Shown: piece after piece, positions 1-9,808 of the stretch
Position numbering within the stretch: the stretch's first letter is position 1
How the letters are laid out: each line of letters begins with the position of its first letter
Origin: Euzebya sp.
Lineage (GTDB): Bacteria > Actinomycetota > Nitriliruptoria > Euzebyales > Euzebyaceae
Reading direction: 5' to 3'
NCBI RefSeq assembly: GCF_964222135.1
Contig: NZ_CAXQBR010000001.1
Coordinates: 35,670-99,669 of the forward strand
Length of the DNA: 64,000 nt
Program-made: the position numbers and the translations under genes
The notes under the pieces: generated by a model
What the model saw: the letters and a program-made list of their open reading frames with translations, nothing else
What the model was told of the DNA's origin: nothing
Databases searched by the model: none

Positions 1-2330
1 CCGAGGACCGGGACGAGATGACCGTCGTCCTGACGACCATCGGCCACGGCCCCGCCCTGCGGCTCGCCGAGGTGCTGCGGGCGGAGGGGGTGCCGGTCGA
101 CGTCGACGACGCGTCCACGCCCATCGCCACGCGACCTGACGGCCGGGTCCACGTCCGGGAGTCGACCCTCCGCACCGGGTTCCTGTCCGAGGACCTCGGG
201 ATCTGCCTGCTCGGCGAGTTCGACCTGTTCGGCCCTCGCCGCCACCGCGCCGGCCGGCGTCTGAAGAGCCGCCGGGCGGCCGCCCAGACCGTCATCGACC
301 TCGAGCCCGGCGACCCGGTCGTCCACTCAACCCACGGGGTCGGCCGCTACGTGGGCATGGTCACCCGGGAGCTGCGCGGCACGACCACCCTCGGCGGCGG
401 CACCGCCGGCACGGTCACCCGCGACTACGTCATCGTCGAGTACGCCGGCGGCGACCGGCTCTTCGTCCCCTCCGACCAGGTCGACTCCCTCGCCAAGTAC
501 GTCGGCGGCGAGGACCCGAAGGTCATGCGGATGGGCGGCGCGGACTGGGACCGCGCCCGCGGCAAGGTCAAGGCCGCCGTCGAGGAGATGGCCGGCGAGC
601 TGATCCGCCTCTACCAGGCCCGCATGCACTCCCCGGGCGTCGCCTTCAGCCCCGACACGGCGTGGCAGGGCGAGCTCGAGCAGGCCTTCCCCCACCCCGA
701 GACCCCCGACCAGCTCGAGGCCATCGACGCGGTCAAGCAGGACATGGAGGCGCCGGTCCCGATGGACCGGCTCATCTGCGGCGACGTCGGGTTCGGCAAG
801 ACCGAGGTGGCCGTCCGCGCCGCCGCCAAGTGCGTGTTCGACCACAAGCAGTGCGCGGTGCTCGTGCCGACGACCCTGCTGGCCCAGCAGCACGGCGAGA
901 CCTTCACCGAGCGCTTCAGCGGGTTCCCCGTCGAGATCCGCGTGCTCAGCCGCTTCGCGAGCCCGAAGGAGCAGTCCGAGATCCTGGACGGCCTCGCCGC
1001 CGGCACCGTCGACCTGGTGATCGGCACCCACCGGCTGCTGAGCGCCGACATCACCTTCAAGGACCTGGGCCTCCTGATCGTCGACGAGGAGCAGCGCTTC
1101 GGCGTCAGCCACAAGGAGCGGCTGAAGCAGCTCAAGACCTCCGTCGACGTGCTGACCATGTCCGCGACGCCGATCCCCCGGACCATGGAGATGGCCATCA
1201 CGGGGATCCGGGACCTGTCGACGATCGAGACCGCCCCCGAGGAGCGCCAGCCGATCGTCACCCAGGTCGGCCCCCTCGACGAGAACCTCGCCGCCCTCGC
1301 GATCCGCCGCGAGCTGCTGCGCGAGGGCCAGGTCTTCTGGCTGCACAACTCCGTCCGCACCATCCACGCCGCCGCCGACCGGATCCGCGAGCTGGTCCCG
1401 GGCGCCCGCGTCGGCATCGGCCACGGGCAGATGTCCGAGGGCGAGCTCGAACAGGTGATGCTCGACTTCTGGCACCGCGAGTTCGACGTCCTCGTCTCGA
1501 CGACGATCATCGAGTCCGGCCTCGACATCCCCAACGCGAACACCCTGATCGTCGAGCGGGCGGACCTGTTCGGCCTGGCCCAGCTCTACCAGCTGCGGGG
1601 GAGGGTGGGGCGCTCGTCGGCGCGCGGGTACGCCTACCTCTTCTACCCCGAGGACTCGGTCATGACCGAGGAGGCCTACAAGCGCCTCGAGTCCATCGCG
1701 ACCCACACCCAGCTCGGGTCGGGCATGTCGATCGCCCTCAAGGACCTCGAGATCCGCGGCGCCGGGTCCATGCTCGGCGCGGACCAGTCCGGGCAGGTCG
1801 CGAGCGTCGGCTTCGAGGCCTACAGCCAGCTGATGGCCGAAGCCGTCACCGAGCTGACCCAGGGCAAGCCCGTCGAGCGCGAACCCGAGATCACCGTCGA
1901 CCTGCCGATCGACGCCCACCTGCCGAAGGACTACATCGCCGACGAGGGGCTGCGGCTCGAGGCCTACCGCACCGTCGCCCAGGTCCGCGACGCCCGCGGG
2001 GTCAAGGCCGCCCGGGAGGAGCTCGTCGACCGCTACGGCCCCCTGCCCCCGCCGGCGGAGCGCCTGCTCAGCGTCGCGGCGCTCAAGGCCGCGCTGCGCC
2101 GGTGGGGCATCACCGAGGTGTCGACGACGCCCCGCCGGACCGTCCGCCTCGCCCCCGTCACCCTCAGCGACTCCGCCCAGGTCCGCCTGAGCCGCACCGA
2201 CCCGTCGGCGCTGTACAACCCGTCGGCGGGGCTGGTGGAGCTGCGCATGCCCCCGCGGTCGGGCGAGGGCGGCGGCGAGCTGATCGGGTGGCTCGCGTCC
2301 CGCCTGAAGTCCACCTTCGCCGGCGCGTGA
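1..2330 (+). CDS. mfd: Transcription-repair coupling factor Mfd, C-terminal two thirds (cut by window edge)
   Basis: Mfd is a DNA translocase that pushes stalled RNA polymerase off lesions and recruits UvrA. The frame is already open at base 3, so the start lies upstream; 775 residues are visible of roughly 1150, and most of the UvrB-like N-terminal part is missing. Visible in order are a CarD-like polymerase-interaction domain (about residues 95-170), then RecG-type helicase lobes with Walker A GDVGFGKTE (about 260), the DEEQRFG box (about 360), MSATPIPRTM, and the GRVGRS arginine-finger motif (about 535), followed by the C-terminal regulatory domain. The gene heads the conserved mfd-mazG-eno neighbourhood. 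The next start lies 62 bp after its stop. Identification is secure. Confidence 0.97.
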   Translation, partial: EDRDEMTVVLTTIGHGPALRLAEVLRAEGVPVDVDDASTPIATRPDGRVHVRESTLRTGFLSEDLGICLLGEFDLFGPRRHRAGRRLKSRRAAAQTVIDLEPGDPVVHSTHGVGRYVGMVTRELRGTTTLGGGTAGTVTRDYVIVEYAGGDRLFVPSDQVDSLAKYVGGEDPKVMRMGGADWDRARGKVKAAVEEMAGELIRLYQARMHSPGVAFSPDTAWQGELEQAFPHPETPDQLEAIDAVKQDMEAPVPMDRLICGDVGFGKTEVAVRAAAKCVFDHKQCAVLVPTTLLAQQHGETFTERFSGFPVEIRVLSRFASPKEQSEILDGLAAGTVDLVIGTHRLLSADITFKDLGLLIVDEEQRFGVSHKERLKQLKTSVDVLTMSATPIPRTMEMAITGIRDLSTIETAPEERQPIVTQVGPLDENLAALAIRRELLREGQVFWLHNSVRTIHAAADRIRELVPGARVGIGHGQMSEGELEQVMLDFWHREFDVLVSTTIIESGLDIPNANTLIVERADLFGLAQLYQLRGRVGRSSARGYAYLFYPEDSVMTEEAYKRLESIATHTQLGSGMSIALKDLEIRGAGSMLGADQSGQVASVGFEAYSQLMAEAVTELTQGKPVEREPEITVDLPIDAHLPKDYIADEGLRLEAYRTVAQVRDARGVKAAREELVDRYGPLPPPAERLLSVAALKAALRRWGITEVSTTPRRTVRLAPVTLSDSAQVRLSRTDPSALYNPSAGLVELRMPPRSGEGGGELIGWLASRLKSTFAGA

Positions 2331-2377
2331 CCGGCGCCGTCCGCGCCCGGCAGTGGGCGCGTCGTCCCCCCACCGCC

Positions 2378-2383
2378 TACCCT
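2378..2383 (+). promoter_or_regulatory. Leaderless-type -10 box TACCCT
   Basis: TACCCT ends 9 nt before the ATG at 2393. No Shine-Dalgarno sequence is present, so transcription probably begins at or next to the start codon. The same arrangement recurs across the window. Confidence 0.5.
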
Positions 2384-2392
2384 CAGATCCGC

Positions 2393-3448
2393 ATGCCTCG
2401 TCTTCTCGCACTCCTCACCACCCTCGCCCTCCTCGCCAGCGGCTGCGCCCAGGCGATCGGCAACCCGCGCACCGCCGCCGAGGTCAACGGCGAGGCGATC
2501 GCGATCGCCGACATCGAGGACCTGGTCGCCGAGGCGGCCACCGGGGTGAACCCCCAGACCGGGCAGCCCCAACCCGAGGACGCGGCGGCCGTCACCGTCC
2601 TCAGCGACGTCGTCCTGCTGGAGCTGCTCAGCCAGGAGCTGGCCGAGCGCGGCGGCGACCGGGTCACCGCCGCCGACCTCGACGACGCGGTCGCTGACGC
2701 CGAGGAGGCTGCCGGGGGTGAGCAGGCGTTCGACGACCAGCTCGCGCAGCAGGGCTTCAGCCGCGAGCGCTTCCGCTTCGAGCAGCGCTTCCAGCTGACC
2801 GTGACGCGGCTGACCGACGTGTTGAGCGCCGACGTGGAGGTCACCGAGGAGGACGTGCAGGCCGCCTACGACGCCCAGTTCGGCCTTCCGACGGTCAGCC
2901 ACATCCTGGTGGCGACCGAGGAGGAGGCCGAGGCGGTCATCGAGCGGATCGAGGGCGGTGAGGACTTCGCGGCCGTCGCGAGCGAGGTGTCGACCGACCA
3001 GGGCAGCGCCGCCCAGGGCGGGCAGCTGGGGCAGCTGCAGCCCGGCGCGTTCGTCCCCGAGTTCGAGGAGGCGGCCCTGGCGGTCGAGCCGGGCGAGCTG
3101 TCCGATCCGGTGGAGACCCAGTTCGGGTTCCACGTCATCCGGACCGAGGCGCCGCCGGAGCTGGGCGACGACCTCCGCGACCAGATCGAGACCCAGCTCG
3201 CCCAGCAGCAGGTCCAGCCGCTGCTCGGGGAGCTGCTGCAGGACGTGCTCGACGCCGGGCAGGTCGAGATCAACCCCCGCTTCGGCACCTGGGATCCCCA
3301 GTTCACCCCCGAGGGCGGCCTGACCCAGCTGCTCGCGGCCGGCGACCCGCTCGGTGACCTGCAGCCCGTCTCGGCGGGCGTCGGGGACGCCATCGGCGGC
3401 GACGCCGCGGTCCCCGGCGCGACGCCCGCGCCGACGCCGGCCCAGTAG
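2393..3448 (+). CDS. SurA/PrsA-like peptidyl-prolyl isomerase lipoprotein
   Basis: This is an exported parvulin-type foldase, expected to help proteins fold outside the membrane. The start at 2393 gives a hydrophobic signal peptide ending in the lipobox LLASGC, with lipidation Cys18. A SurA_N-like helical region (about 28-150) is followed by one PpiC rotamase domain (about 165-262) with SHILV, GGQLG and a FGFH element near its end. The C-terminal tail is rich in Pro and Ala. Total length is 351 residues. It sits between mfd and mazG; its stop and the GTG of mazG share one base, so the two are probably co-translated. Rotamase identity is clear; substrates are unknown. Confidence 0.88.
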   Translation: MPRLLALLTTLALLASGCAQAIGNPRTAAEVNGEAIAIADIEDLVAEAATGVNPQTGQPQPEDAAAVTVLSDVVLLELLSQELAERGGDRVTAADLDDAVADAEEAAGGEQAFDDQLAQQGFSRERFRFEQRFQLTVTRLTDVLSADVEVTEEDVQAAYDAQFGLPTVSHILVATEEEAEAVIERIEGGEDFAAVASEVSTDQGSAAQGGQLGQLQPGAFVPEFEEAALAVEPGELSDPVETQFGFHVIRTEAPPELGDDLRDQIETQLAQQQVQPLLGELLQDVLDAGQVEINPRFGTWDPQFTPEGGLTQLLAAGDPLGDLQPVSAGVGDAIGGDAAVPGATPAPTPAQ

Positions 3449-4599
3449 TGGCGCGAGCGCGCGACACCGCCGCGCCGACGCCGCGGCTGCTGCTGGTCGA
3501 CACCGTCGACCAGCTCCCCGGACTGCTGCCGTGGCACGCCTTCCAGGCGCTCCGGAGCTGCGACCTCGTCCTGCTCGGCCGCCCCGACCACCCGCTCGCG
3601 ACCAGCCTCGACATGGCCGAGGAGCGCTACGAGGTCGTCCCGCCCGACGTGGGCGAGCAGGCCGTCGGCCGCGCCGAGCTGCTCGCCGGCCTGTCCCTGG
3701 CCGACCGCGCCCGCGCGAGCTGGGTCCTCGACCGCGTCGTGGAGGCCGGTTCCGTCGCCTACGTCTTCGGCCCGGCCGACACCGACGCGTTCACACGCAC
3801 GCTCGGGATGGAGGCGGCGCGGGAGGGCGTCGAGGTCGAGATCGTCTACTTCGGCCTGGCACCGAAGGGCGTCAAGGTGCTCGACCTCGTGCGGATCCAG
3901 GAGCGCCTGCTGGCCCCCGGCGGGTGCCCGTGGGACGCCGAGCAGACCCATGCCTCCCTCGCCAAGTACGCCATCGAGGAGGCCCACGAGCTGGCCGAGG
4001 CCATCGCCGCGGACGACCCGACGGCCATCGCCGAGGAGCTCGGCGACGTGCTGATGCAGGTGACGTTCCACGCCGAGCTGGCCGACGACTTCGACATCGA
4101 CGCGGTCGCCGAGGGGATCGCCGAGAAGCTGGTCCGCCGCCACCCGCACGTCTTCGCCGACGGCAGCGCGGACACCGCCGCCGACGTCGAGGCCAGCTGG
4201 GACGAGATCAAGGCGGGGGAGAAGCCCGACCGCGAGGGCCCCTTCGACGGGGTCCCCACCGGGCTGCCGGCGGTGGCCCTGGCCGCGAAGGTCCAGTCGC
4301 GGGCCGAGCGGCTGGGGTTCCGCTGGGCCGACGCCACCGACGCGGCGGAGAAGGTCGCCGAGGAGCTCGGGGAGGTGCTCGACGCCGCCACGCCCGAGGA
4401 GACGACCGCGGAGATCGGCGACCTCCTCTTCGCCGCGGTCAGCCTCGCGCGGGCCTCGGACGTCGACCCCGAGGACGCCCTGCGGCGGGCCGTCGCGCGC
4501 TTCAGGGCGCGCTTCGAGGACGTCGTGGCCACGGCCGGCGACACGGACCTGAGCGCGCTGACACCCGAGGGGTGGCAGGCCCGGTGGGACGCGACCTGA
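3448..4599 (+). CDS. mazG: Nucleoside triphosphate pyrophosphohydrolase MazG
   Basis: MazG hydrolyses (d)NTPs to NMP and pyrophosphate and removes abnormal nucleotides. The protein has 383 residues with a GTG start that overlaps the upstream stop (TAGTG). After an N-terminal region of about 145 residues that could be a degenerate tetrapyrrole-methylase-like domain, the first MazG domain shows GGCPWD (about residue 156), EQTH, the IEEAHE metal-binding run and EELGDVL. A second, shorter MazG repeat follows, with EELGEVL and IGDLLF. Two tandem MazG domains are normal for the long bacterial form. Its place between mfd and eno matches the mycobacterial mfd-mazG order. Confidence 0.93.
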   Translation: MARARDTAAPTPRLLLVDTVDQLPGLLPWHAFQALRSCDLVLLGRPDHPLATSLDMAEERYEVVPPDVGEQAVGRAELLAGLSLADRARASWVLDRVVEAGSVAYVFGPADTDAFTRTLGMEAAREGVEVEIVYFGLAPKGVKVLDLVRIQERLLAPGGCPWDAEQTHASLAKYAIEEAHELAEAIAADDPTAIAEELGDVLMQVTFHAELADDFDIDAVAEGIAEKLVRRHPHVFADGSADTAADVEASWDEIKAGEKPDREGPFDGVPTGLPAVALAAKVQSRAERLGFRWADATDAAEKVAEELGEVLDAATPEETTAEIGDLLFAAVSLARASDVDPEDALRRAVARFRARFEDVVATAGDTDLSALTPEGWQARWDAT

Positions 4600-4643
4600 G
4601 GTTGCCGGCAGGGGGTCCCAGCCCGTACCGTACGCGCGGCAGC

Positions 4644-4657
4644 TGAAACCGCTTCCA
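4644..4657 (+). promoter_or_regulatory. LacI-family operator (cre-like) upstream of the lacI-type gene
   Basis: TGAAACCGCTTCCA is an imperfect palindrome centred on CG. It matches the LacI/CcpA-type consensus TGWAANCGNTNWCA at all fixed positions but one. A -10-like TACCGT (4626-4631) lies just upstream and the start codon is 10 nt downstream. A repressor bound here would block initiation, so autoregulation is likely. Confidence 0.6.
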
Positions 4658-4667
4658 CCACGGAGCC

Positions 4668-5702
4668 ATGACCGCGAGCATCTCGGACGTCGCCGCGCGG
4701 GCGGGGGTCTCGGTCGCCACGGTCAGCCGTGCGCTCCGGGGACTGCCCAACGTGGCCGAGCGCACCCGCGACCGGGTGCTGGCCGCCGCCGCCGAGCTCG
4801 ACTACGTGGTGAACCCCAACGCCTCGCGGCTGGCGGCCGGGCACAACCTCACCGTCGGGGTCGTGCTGCCCCACACGACGGGCTGGTACTTCCAGCACGT
4901 CCTCAGCGGCGTGCAGGCCGTCCTCCACGCCCAGGGCTACGACATGCTCCTGTACACGCTGCCGGATCCCGAGGCGCGGGAGCGGTTCCTCGCCCTCCTG
5001 CCGTTCCGCAAGCGCGTCGACGGGCTGGTGCTGATCGACATCCCGCTCACCGACGTCGAGCAGCGTCTTCTGGCCGGGTTGGGCACCCCGCTCGTCGCCG
5101 TCGGCGAGGGCGGTCCGCACTTCCCCCACATCGAGGTGGACAACACCCACGGCGCGCAGCTGGCGACGGAGTTCCTGCTGGACCTCGGCCACCGGCGCGT
5201 CGGCCTGATCTCGGGTCCCCTCGACGACCCCATGCGGTTCCGCGTCGCCAACGACCGCTGGGCCGGGTGGGCCGCGGCGCTGGAGGCCCGGGGCATCGAC
5301 CCCGATGGCGACTGGGTGGCGATCGGCGACTTCCGCATGGAGCACGGCCTGCGCGCGATGGCGCACCTGCTGGCCCGCGCGCCGGGGCTGACCGCGGTGC
5401 TGTGCATGTCCGACGAGATGGCGATCGGGGCGATGCGCCTGCTGTCCGAGCAGCGGATCGGCGTGCCGGAGGACATCTCCGTCGTCGGCTTCGACGGCCA
5501 CGAGATCGGCGCCTACATCGGCTTGACGACCGTCGCCCAACCCATGGAGGTCCTCGGCGCCGGCGCCGCCGACGTCCTGCTGGCGGCCATCCGCGGGCAG
5601 CGCCCCACCGGCTTCCCCCGCGTCGTGCCGCTCGCCCTGGTGGTGCGCGAGACCACGGCGCCGCCTGTCCGGACGGGCCTGGCCGCACGGCGGATCGGGT
5701 AG
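4668..5702 (+). CDS. LacI-family transcriptional regulator
   Basis: This 344-residue protein starts with the classic LacI headpiece: DVAARAGVSVATVSRAL forms the helix-turn-helix (residues 4-24), followed by the hinge helix region NPNASRLAAG. The periplasmic-binding-protein-like effector domain covers about 60-335 (TVGVVLP near its start, SVVGFDGHEIG near its end). The effector is probably a sugar or sugar phosphate but cannot be named from sequence. A cre-like operator lies directly upstream, suggesting autoregulation. It occupies the place that a lipoprotein gene holds between mazG and eno in Mycobacterium. No sugar transporter or catabolic gene is adjacent, so its regulon is elsewhere or includes eno. 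Confidence 0.92.
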   Translation: MTASISDVAARAGVSVATVSRALRGLPNVAERTRDRVLAAAAELDYVVNPNASRLAAGHNLTVGVVLPHTTGWYFQHVLSGVQAVLHAQGYDMLLYTLPDPEARERFLALLPFRKRVDGLVLIDIPLTDVEQRLLAGLGTPLVAVGEGGPHFPHIEVDNTHGAQLATEFLLDLGHRRVGLISGPLDDPMRFRVANDRWAGWAAALEARGIDPDGDWVAIGDFRMEHGLRAMAHLLARAPGLTAVLCMSDEMAIGAMRLLSEQRIGVPEDISVVGFDGHEIGAYIGLTTVAQPMEVLGAGAADVLLAAIRGQRPTGFPRVVPLALVVRETTAPPVRTGLAARRIG

Positions 5703-5711
5703 ACGGGGTGA

Positions 5712-7073
<1,362 letters not shown>

Positions 7074-7079
7074 CCCACC

Positions 7080-7586
7080 GTGCCCCGCCGTCCGCGCGCC
7101 GCAGAGCCCACCCGCCCCGCGCGGCGGGCCGGTTCGGCTGCGCGCGGGTCGGCGCGCACCGCGCCCCGATCCCGTCGGCGGGGACGCCCGCGCCGGGGGC
7201 GTGCGCGTGGTCGTCACCGCGACCGGATGTACCTCGCGGGCATCGCCGTGCTGGTCCTGCTCGTCGCGTTCATGGCGATCGGCCCGTACGCCGACTACAC
7301 CGCGGCCCAGGACCGCCTCGCGACCCTCGTCGCCGAGCAGCGCTCCCTGGACGAGGCGGTCGACGGACTCGAGGCCGAGGCCGAGCGCCTGCAGGACCCC
7401 GCCGCCCTGGAGGAGCAGGCGCGTGAGGACCTCGGCATGGCCCGTCCCGGCGAGGTGCCCTACATCGTCGTCAACCCGCCGACCGAGGCGCCGGCCCCGG
7501 TGAACGCGAACCCCGCGACCGACGAGGAGCCGTCCCCCTCGCCGGTCGAGCGGGTCGTCGACTGGGTGCTCGCCTGGGCGCGGTGA
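7080..7586 (+). CDS. ftsB: Septum formation initiator FtsB/DivIC-like protein
   Basis: This bitopic division protein belongs to the FtsB/DivIC family, which bridges FtsQ and FtsL in the divisome. The GTG start at 7080 gives 168 residues. The first 48 residues are extremely basic (Arg/Pro-rich cytoplasmic tail), followed by one transmembrane helix (about 50-70), a leucine-zipper-like coiled coil (about 74-108), and LGMARPGE, the usual end of the conserved domain. A Pro/Ala/Asn-rich tail ends in VDWVLAWAR. The position eno-ftsB-DUF501-ppx is the conserved actinobacterial arrangement. The stop codon lies within a 14-bp tandem duplication. Confidence 0.88.
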   Translation: MPRRPRAAEPTRPARRAGSAARGSARTAPRSRRRGRPRRGRARGRHRDRMYLAGIAVLVLLVAFMAIGPYADYTAAQDRLATLVAEQRSLDEAVDGLEAEAERLQDPAALEEQAREDLGMARPGEVPYIVVNPPTEAPAPVNANPATDEEPSPSPVERVVDWVLAWAR

Positions 7587-7607
7587 CCTGGGCGCGGTGA
7601 CCTGGGC
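7573..7607 (+). repeat. 14-bp tandem repeat across the ftsB stop codon
   Basis: CCTGGGCGCGGTGA occurs at 7573-7586 and 7587-7600, with a partial third copy to 7607. The first copy contains the last codons and stop of ftsB. It looks like a recent slippage duplication. Confidence 0.9.
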
Positions 7608-7614
7608 CGCCTGT

Positions 7615-7620
7615 CAGACT
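7615..7620 (+). promoter_or_regulatory. Possible leaderless -10 box CAGACT
   Basis: CAGACT ends 7 nt before the ATG at 7628. The same hexamer with the same 7-nt gap precedes the DUF2236 gene at 46913. It deviates from TAnnnT at the first base. Confidence 0.35.
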
Positions 7621-7627
7621 GGTGCGG

Positions 7628-8224
7628 ATGCAGCCGCCGGACGCGCCCGACCCGACCGCCGACGCCCTCACCGCGGCCGCCGACGCGGGGTACGAGGCGC
7701 AGGCGACGCGTCCGGAGATGGATGCCGACGACCGCGCCCTCGCCGCGCAGATGATCGGCCGACCGCTGCGCGGGCGGTCTGCGGCTGCGGTGCGCTGCGG
7801 CTGGGGGCTCCCCGCCGTGCTGCGGGTCGACCCGGCGCTGCCTGACGGCACGCCGTTCCCGACCGCCTTCTGGTTGGCCTGCCCCCTCGCGAGCTCACAC
7901 GTCGGCACGCTCGAGGCCTCCGGCGTCATGCAGGACCTCAGCCGGCGCGTGCAGGACCCCGACGACCTCGCGCCGGCGCACCGCGCCGCCGGCCAGCGCT
8001 ACGTCGCGTTCCGCAACGCGCTCGGGCCGCGGGTGCCGCGCGACCCGGCGGCCGGCGGCATGCCGGACCGGGTGAAGTGCCTCCACAGCCTGTACGCCCA
8101 CCACCTCGCGACCCGGGACTCCGCCGTCGGGGCGTGGGTCGCCGAGCGCCTCGAGCCGATGCCCTGCCCGGCCCCGTGCGCGACGCTGCCGGAGGGACGT
8201 GCGGGTGGGGACGGGCACGGATGA
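7628..8224 (+). CDS. DUF501 family protein
   Basis: This protein of 198 residues belongs to a family of unknown function found almost only in actinobacteria between ftsB and ppx. The domain starts around MDADDRALAAQMIGRPLRG and includes GTPFPTAFWLACP, SSHVGTLEASG and the conserved end PDRVKCLHSLYAHHLA. Several Cys and His residues in CLHSLYAHH could bind metal, but that is inference. An in-frame GTG at 7622 is an alternative start; the ATG at 7628 sits well behind a CAGACT box. The stop overlaps the start of ppx (ATGA), implying translational coupling. Confidence 0.85.
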   Translation: MQPPDAPDPTADALTAAADAGYEAQATRPEMDADDRALAAQMIGRPLRGRSAAAVRCGWGLPAVLRVDPALPDGTPFPTAFWLACPLASSHVGTLEASGVMQDLSRRVQDPDDLAPAHRAAGQRYVAFRNALGPRVPRDPAAGGMPDRVKCLHSLYAHHLATRDSAVGAWVAERLEPMPCPAPCATLPEGRAGGDGHG

Positions 8225-9141
8225 CCCGCGTCGCGGCCGTCGACATCGGCACGAACTCCGCGCGCCTGCTGATCGCCGACGTGGACCCGGCTGCCGGCCT
8301 CAGGCCGATCGACCGGCGCCTCGAGATCGTCCGCCTGGGCCAGGGCGTGGACGCCACCGGCCGGCTCGCCGACGAGGCGATCGCGCGGACCGCCGACGCC
8401 GTGCGCGCCTACGCCGCGGCGTGGCGGGCCGCTGATGTCGAGCGGGTGCGCATCACGGGCACGAGCGCCGCGCGGGACGCCGCGAACGCCGCCGAGTTCG
8501 CCGACGCCGTGGCGGCGGCCGCGGGTCTGCGGCCCGAGGTGCTGTCCGGCGAGGAGGAGGCCCGGCTGGCCTTCCTCGGCGCCACCGCCACCCTGTCGGG
8601 GCACCCCGGCCCGTACGCGGTGCTCGACATCGGTGGGGGCTCCACGGAGGTGGTGGTCGGGGACCACGACGTCGAGGCGTCGACGTCCCGGCGGATGGGC
8701 TGCGTCCGCCTGACCGAGCGGGTCCTGACCGCTGACCCGCCGACGATGGACCAGGTCGACACCGCCCGGGCGCTGGTGCACGCCGAGCTCGACGAGGTCG
8801 ACGCCGCCGTCGCGCCCGGCCGGGCCGCGACGCTGATCGGCGTGGCGGGCACCGTGACGACGCTCGCGGCGCTGCACGCGGAGCTGGACGGCTACGTCGA
8901 GGGCGCGGTCCACGGGACGTCCCTGGCCGCGGCCGCGGTCAGCGAGCTCGCCGAGCGCCTGCTCTCGACCTCCGCCGCTGCGATCGGGCGGCTCGGACCG
9001 GTCCAGCCCGGGAGGGAGGACGTCCTCGCGGCCGGCGCGCTCATCCTCGACGAGTTCGTCGGGCGGTTCGGCTTCGCCGACGTCGTCGTGAGCGAGGCCG
9101 ACGTGCTCGACGGCCTCGCCATGACGCTGGCCTCGCCATGA
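8221..9141 (+). CDS. Ppx/GppA family exopolyphosphatase / pppGpp phosphohydrolase
   Basis: Members of this ASKHA-fold family cut polyphosphate or convert pppGpp to ppGpp. The ATG at 8221 overlaps the DUF501 stop and gives 306 residues, the short single-unit form seen in mycobacteria. The phosphate-binding segments are visible: VDIGTNSARLLIADV near the start, GTSAARDAAN, LSGEEEARLAFLGA with the catalytic glutamate region, and LDIGGGSTEVVVG. Polyphosphate versus pppGpp preference cannot be decided from sequence. The last codons begin a 17-bp tandem repeat that continues past the stop. Confidence 0.93.
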   Translation: MTRVAAVDIGTNSARLLIADVDPAAGLRPIDRRLEIVRLGQGVDATGRLADEAIARTADAVRAYAAAWRAADVERVRITGTSAARDAANAAEFADAVAAAAGLRPEVLSGEEEARLAFLGATATLSGHPGPYAVLDIGGGSTEVVVGDHDVEASTSRRMGCVRLTERVLTADPPTMDQVDTARALVHAELDEVDAAVAPGRAATLIGVAGTVTTLAALHAELDGYVEGAVHGTSLAAAAVSELAERLLSTSAAAIGRLGPVQPGREDVLAAGALILDEFVGRFGFADVVVSEADVLDGLAMTLASP

Positions 9142-9180
9142 CGCTGGCCTCCCGATGACGCTGGCCTCCCGATGACACTC
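9121..9180 (+). repeat. 17-bp tandem repeat across the ppx stop codon
   Basis: ATGACGCTGGCCTCNCN repeats at 9121-9137, 9138-9154 and 9155-9171, with a partial fourth unit from 9172. Copies two and three are identical; copy one differs at two bases. The ppx stop lies in the second copy. Each unit carries an ATGA, but none of the frames leads to a gene. Confidence 0.92.
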
Positions 9181-9190
9181 GAGGTGGGCG

Positions 9191-9718
9191 GTGGCTGACG
9201 CGGGCACCGAGCCCGTCGAGCTGGTCGACGCCGATGGGCAGGTGCTCGAGGTCGTCACGCGCGCGGAGCTCAGACGGCGCGGACGCGCAGCACGGCACCG
9301 CTGCACCTACGTGGTCGTGCTGCGCCCCTCCGGCGACGTGGTGGTCCACCGGCGAGCGGACTGGAAGGACGTCTACCCCGGCGCGTGGGACCTCGCGTTC
9401 GGCGGGATCTGCGACGTGGGGGAGGGGTGGCGCGAGTCCGCGCGCCGCGAGCTCGCCGAGGAGGCCGGTGTCACGGGCGTCGACCTCGAGGACCTGGGCC
9501 AGGTCACGTGGCAGGCTCCGGGCGCCGCCCTGCTCGGCAGGGTCTTCGTGGCGCCGTACGACGGGCCCGTGGCGCCGGCGGATGGCGAGGTGGCGGAGGT
9601 GGACGAGGTGCCCGCCGCCGATCTCCGCTCCTGGATCACCGGACGGGACGTGGTCAGCGACTCCCCGGACGTCGTCCTGCCCCTCCTCGAGGCCCACCTG
9701 GGCCTTCCTCGGGGGTGA
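9191..9718 (+). CDS. NUDIX hydrolase (YfcD/isopentenyl-diphosphate isomerase-like)
   Basis: This 175-residue NUDIX protein starts at the GTG at 9191. The complete NUDIX box runs from GGICDVGE through RELAEEAGV (G-x5-E-x7-REUxEExGU), so it should be active on a nucleoside diphosphate linked to another group. The upstream part, VDADGQVLEVVTRAELRRRG and RCTYVVVL, then WKDVYPGAWDLAFGG, resembles the YfcD/IDI-like branch. The substrate is unknown. It follows ppx in the same direction after the tandem repeat and may share its transcript. Confidence 0.85.
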   Translation: MADAGTEPVELVDADGQVLEVVTRAELRRRGRAARHRCTYVVVLRPSGDVVVHRRADWKDVYPGAWDLAFGGICDVGEGWRESARRELAEEAGVTGVDLEDLGQVTWQAPGAALLGRVFVAPYDGPVAPADGEVAEVDEVPAADLRSWITGRDVVSDSPDVVLPLLEAHLGLPRG

Positions 9719-9737
9719 CGGCAGGTGCGTCACAGGT

Positions 9738-9775
9738 TTGTCGTCCAAGGGTCAACGATGTAGTATTTCTACTAC
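9738..9775 (+). promoter_or_regulatory. Promoter with a palindromic operator over its -10 box
   Basis: TTGTCG (9738-9743) and TAGTAT (9761-9766) are 17 bp apart. The perfect inverted repeat GTAGTATTTCTACTAC (9760-9775, 6-bp arms, 4-nt centre) covers the -10 box. AACGATGTA flanks it twice, at 9754-9762 and 9783-9791. The region is strikingly AT-rich. A repressor, perhaps the XRE protein encoded downstream, would occlude polymerase here. Confidence 0.6.
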
Positions 9776-9808
9776 CTGAAAGAACGATGTACGACAGGAG
9801 TGATCCCG

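Noticed and set aside
9760..9775. BlaI/MecI-type operator
   Set aside because: Those sites have TACTAC first and GTAGTA second; here the arm order is reversed, and no BlaI-like gene is present.
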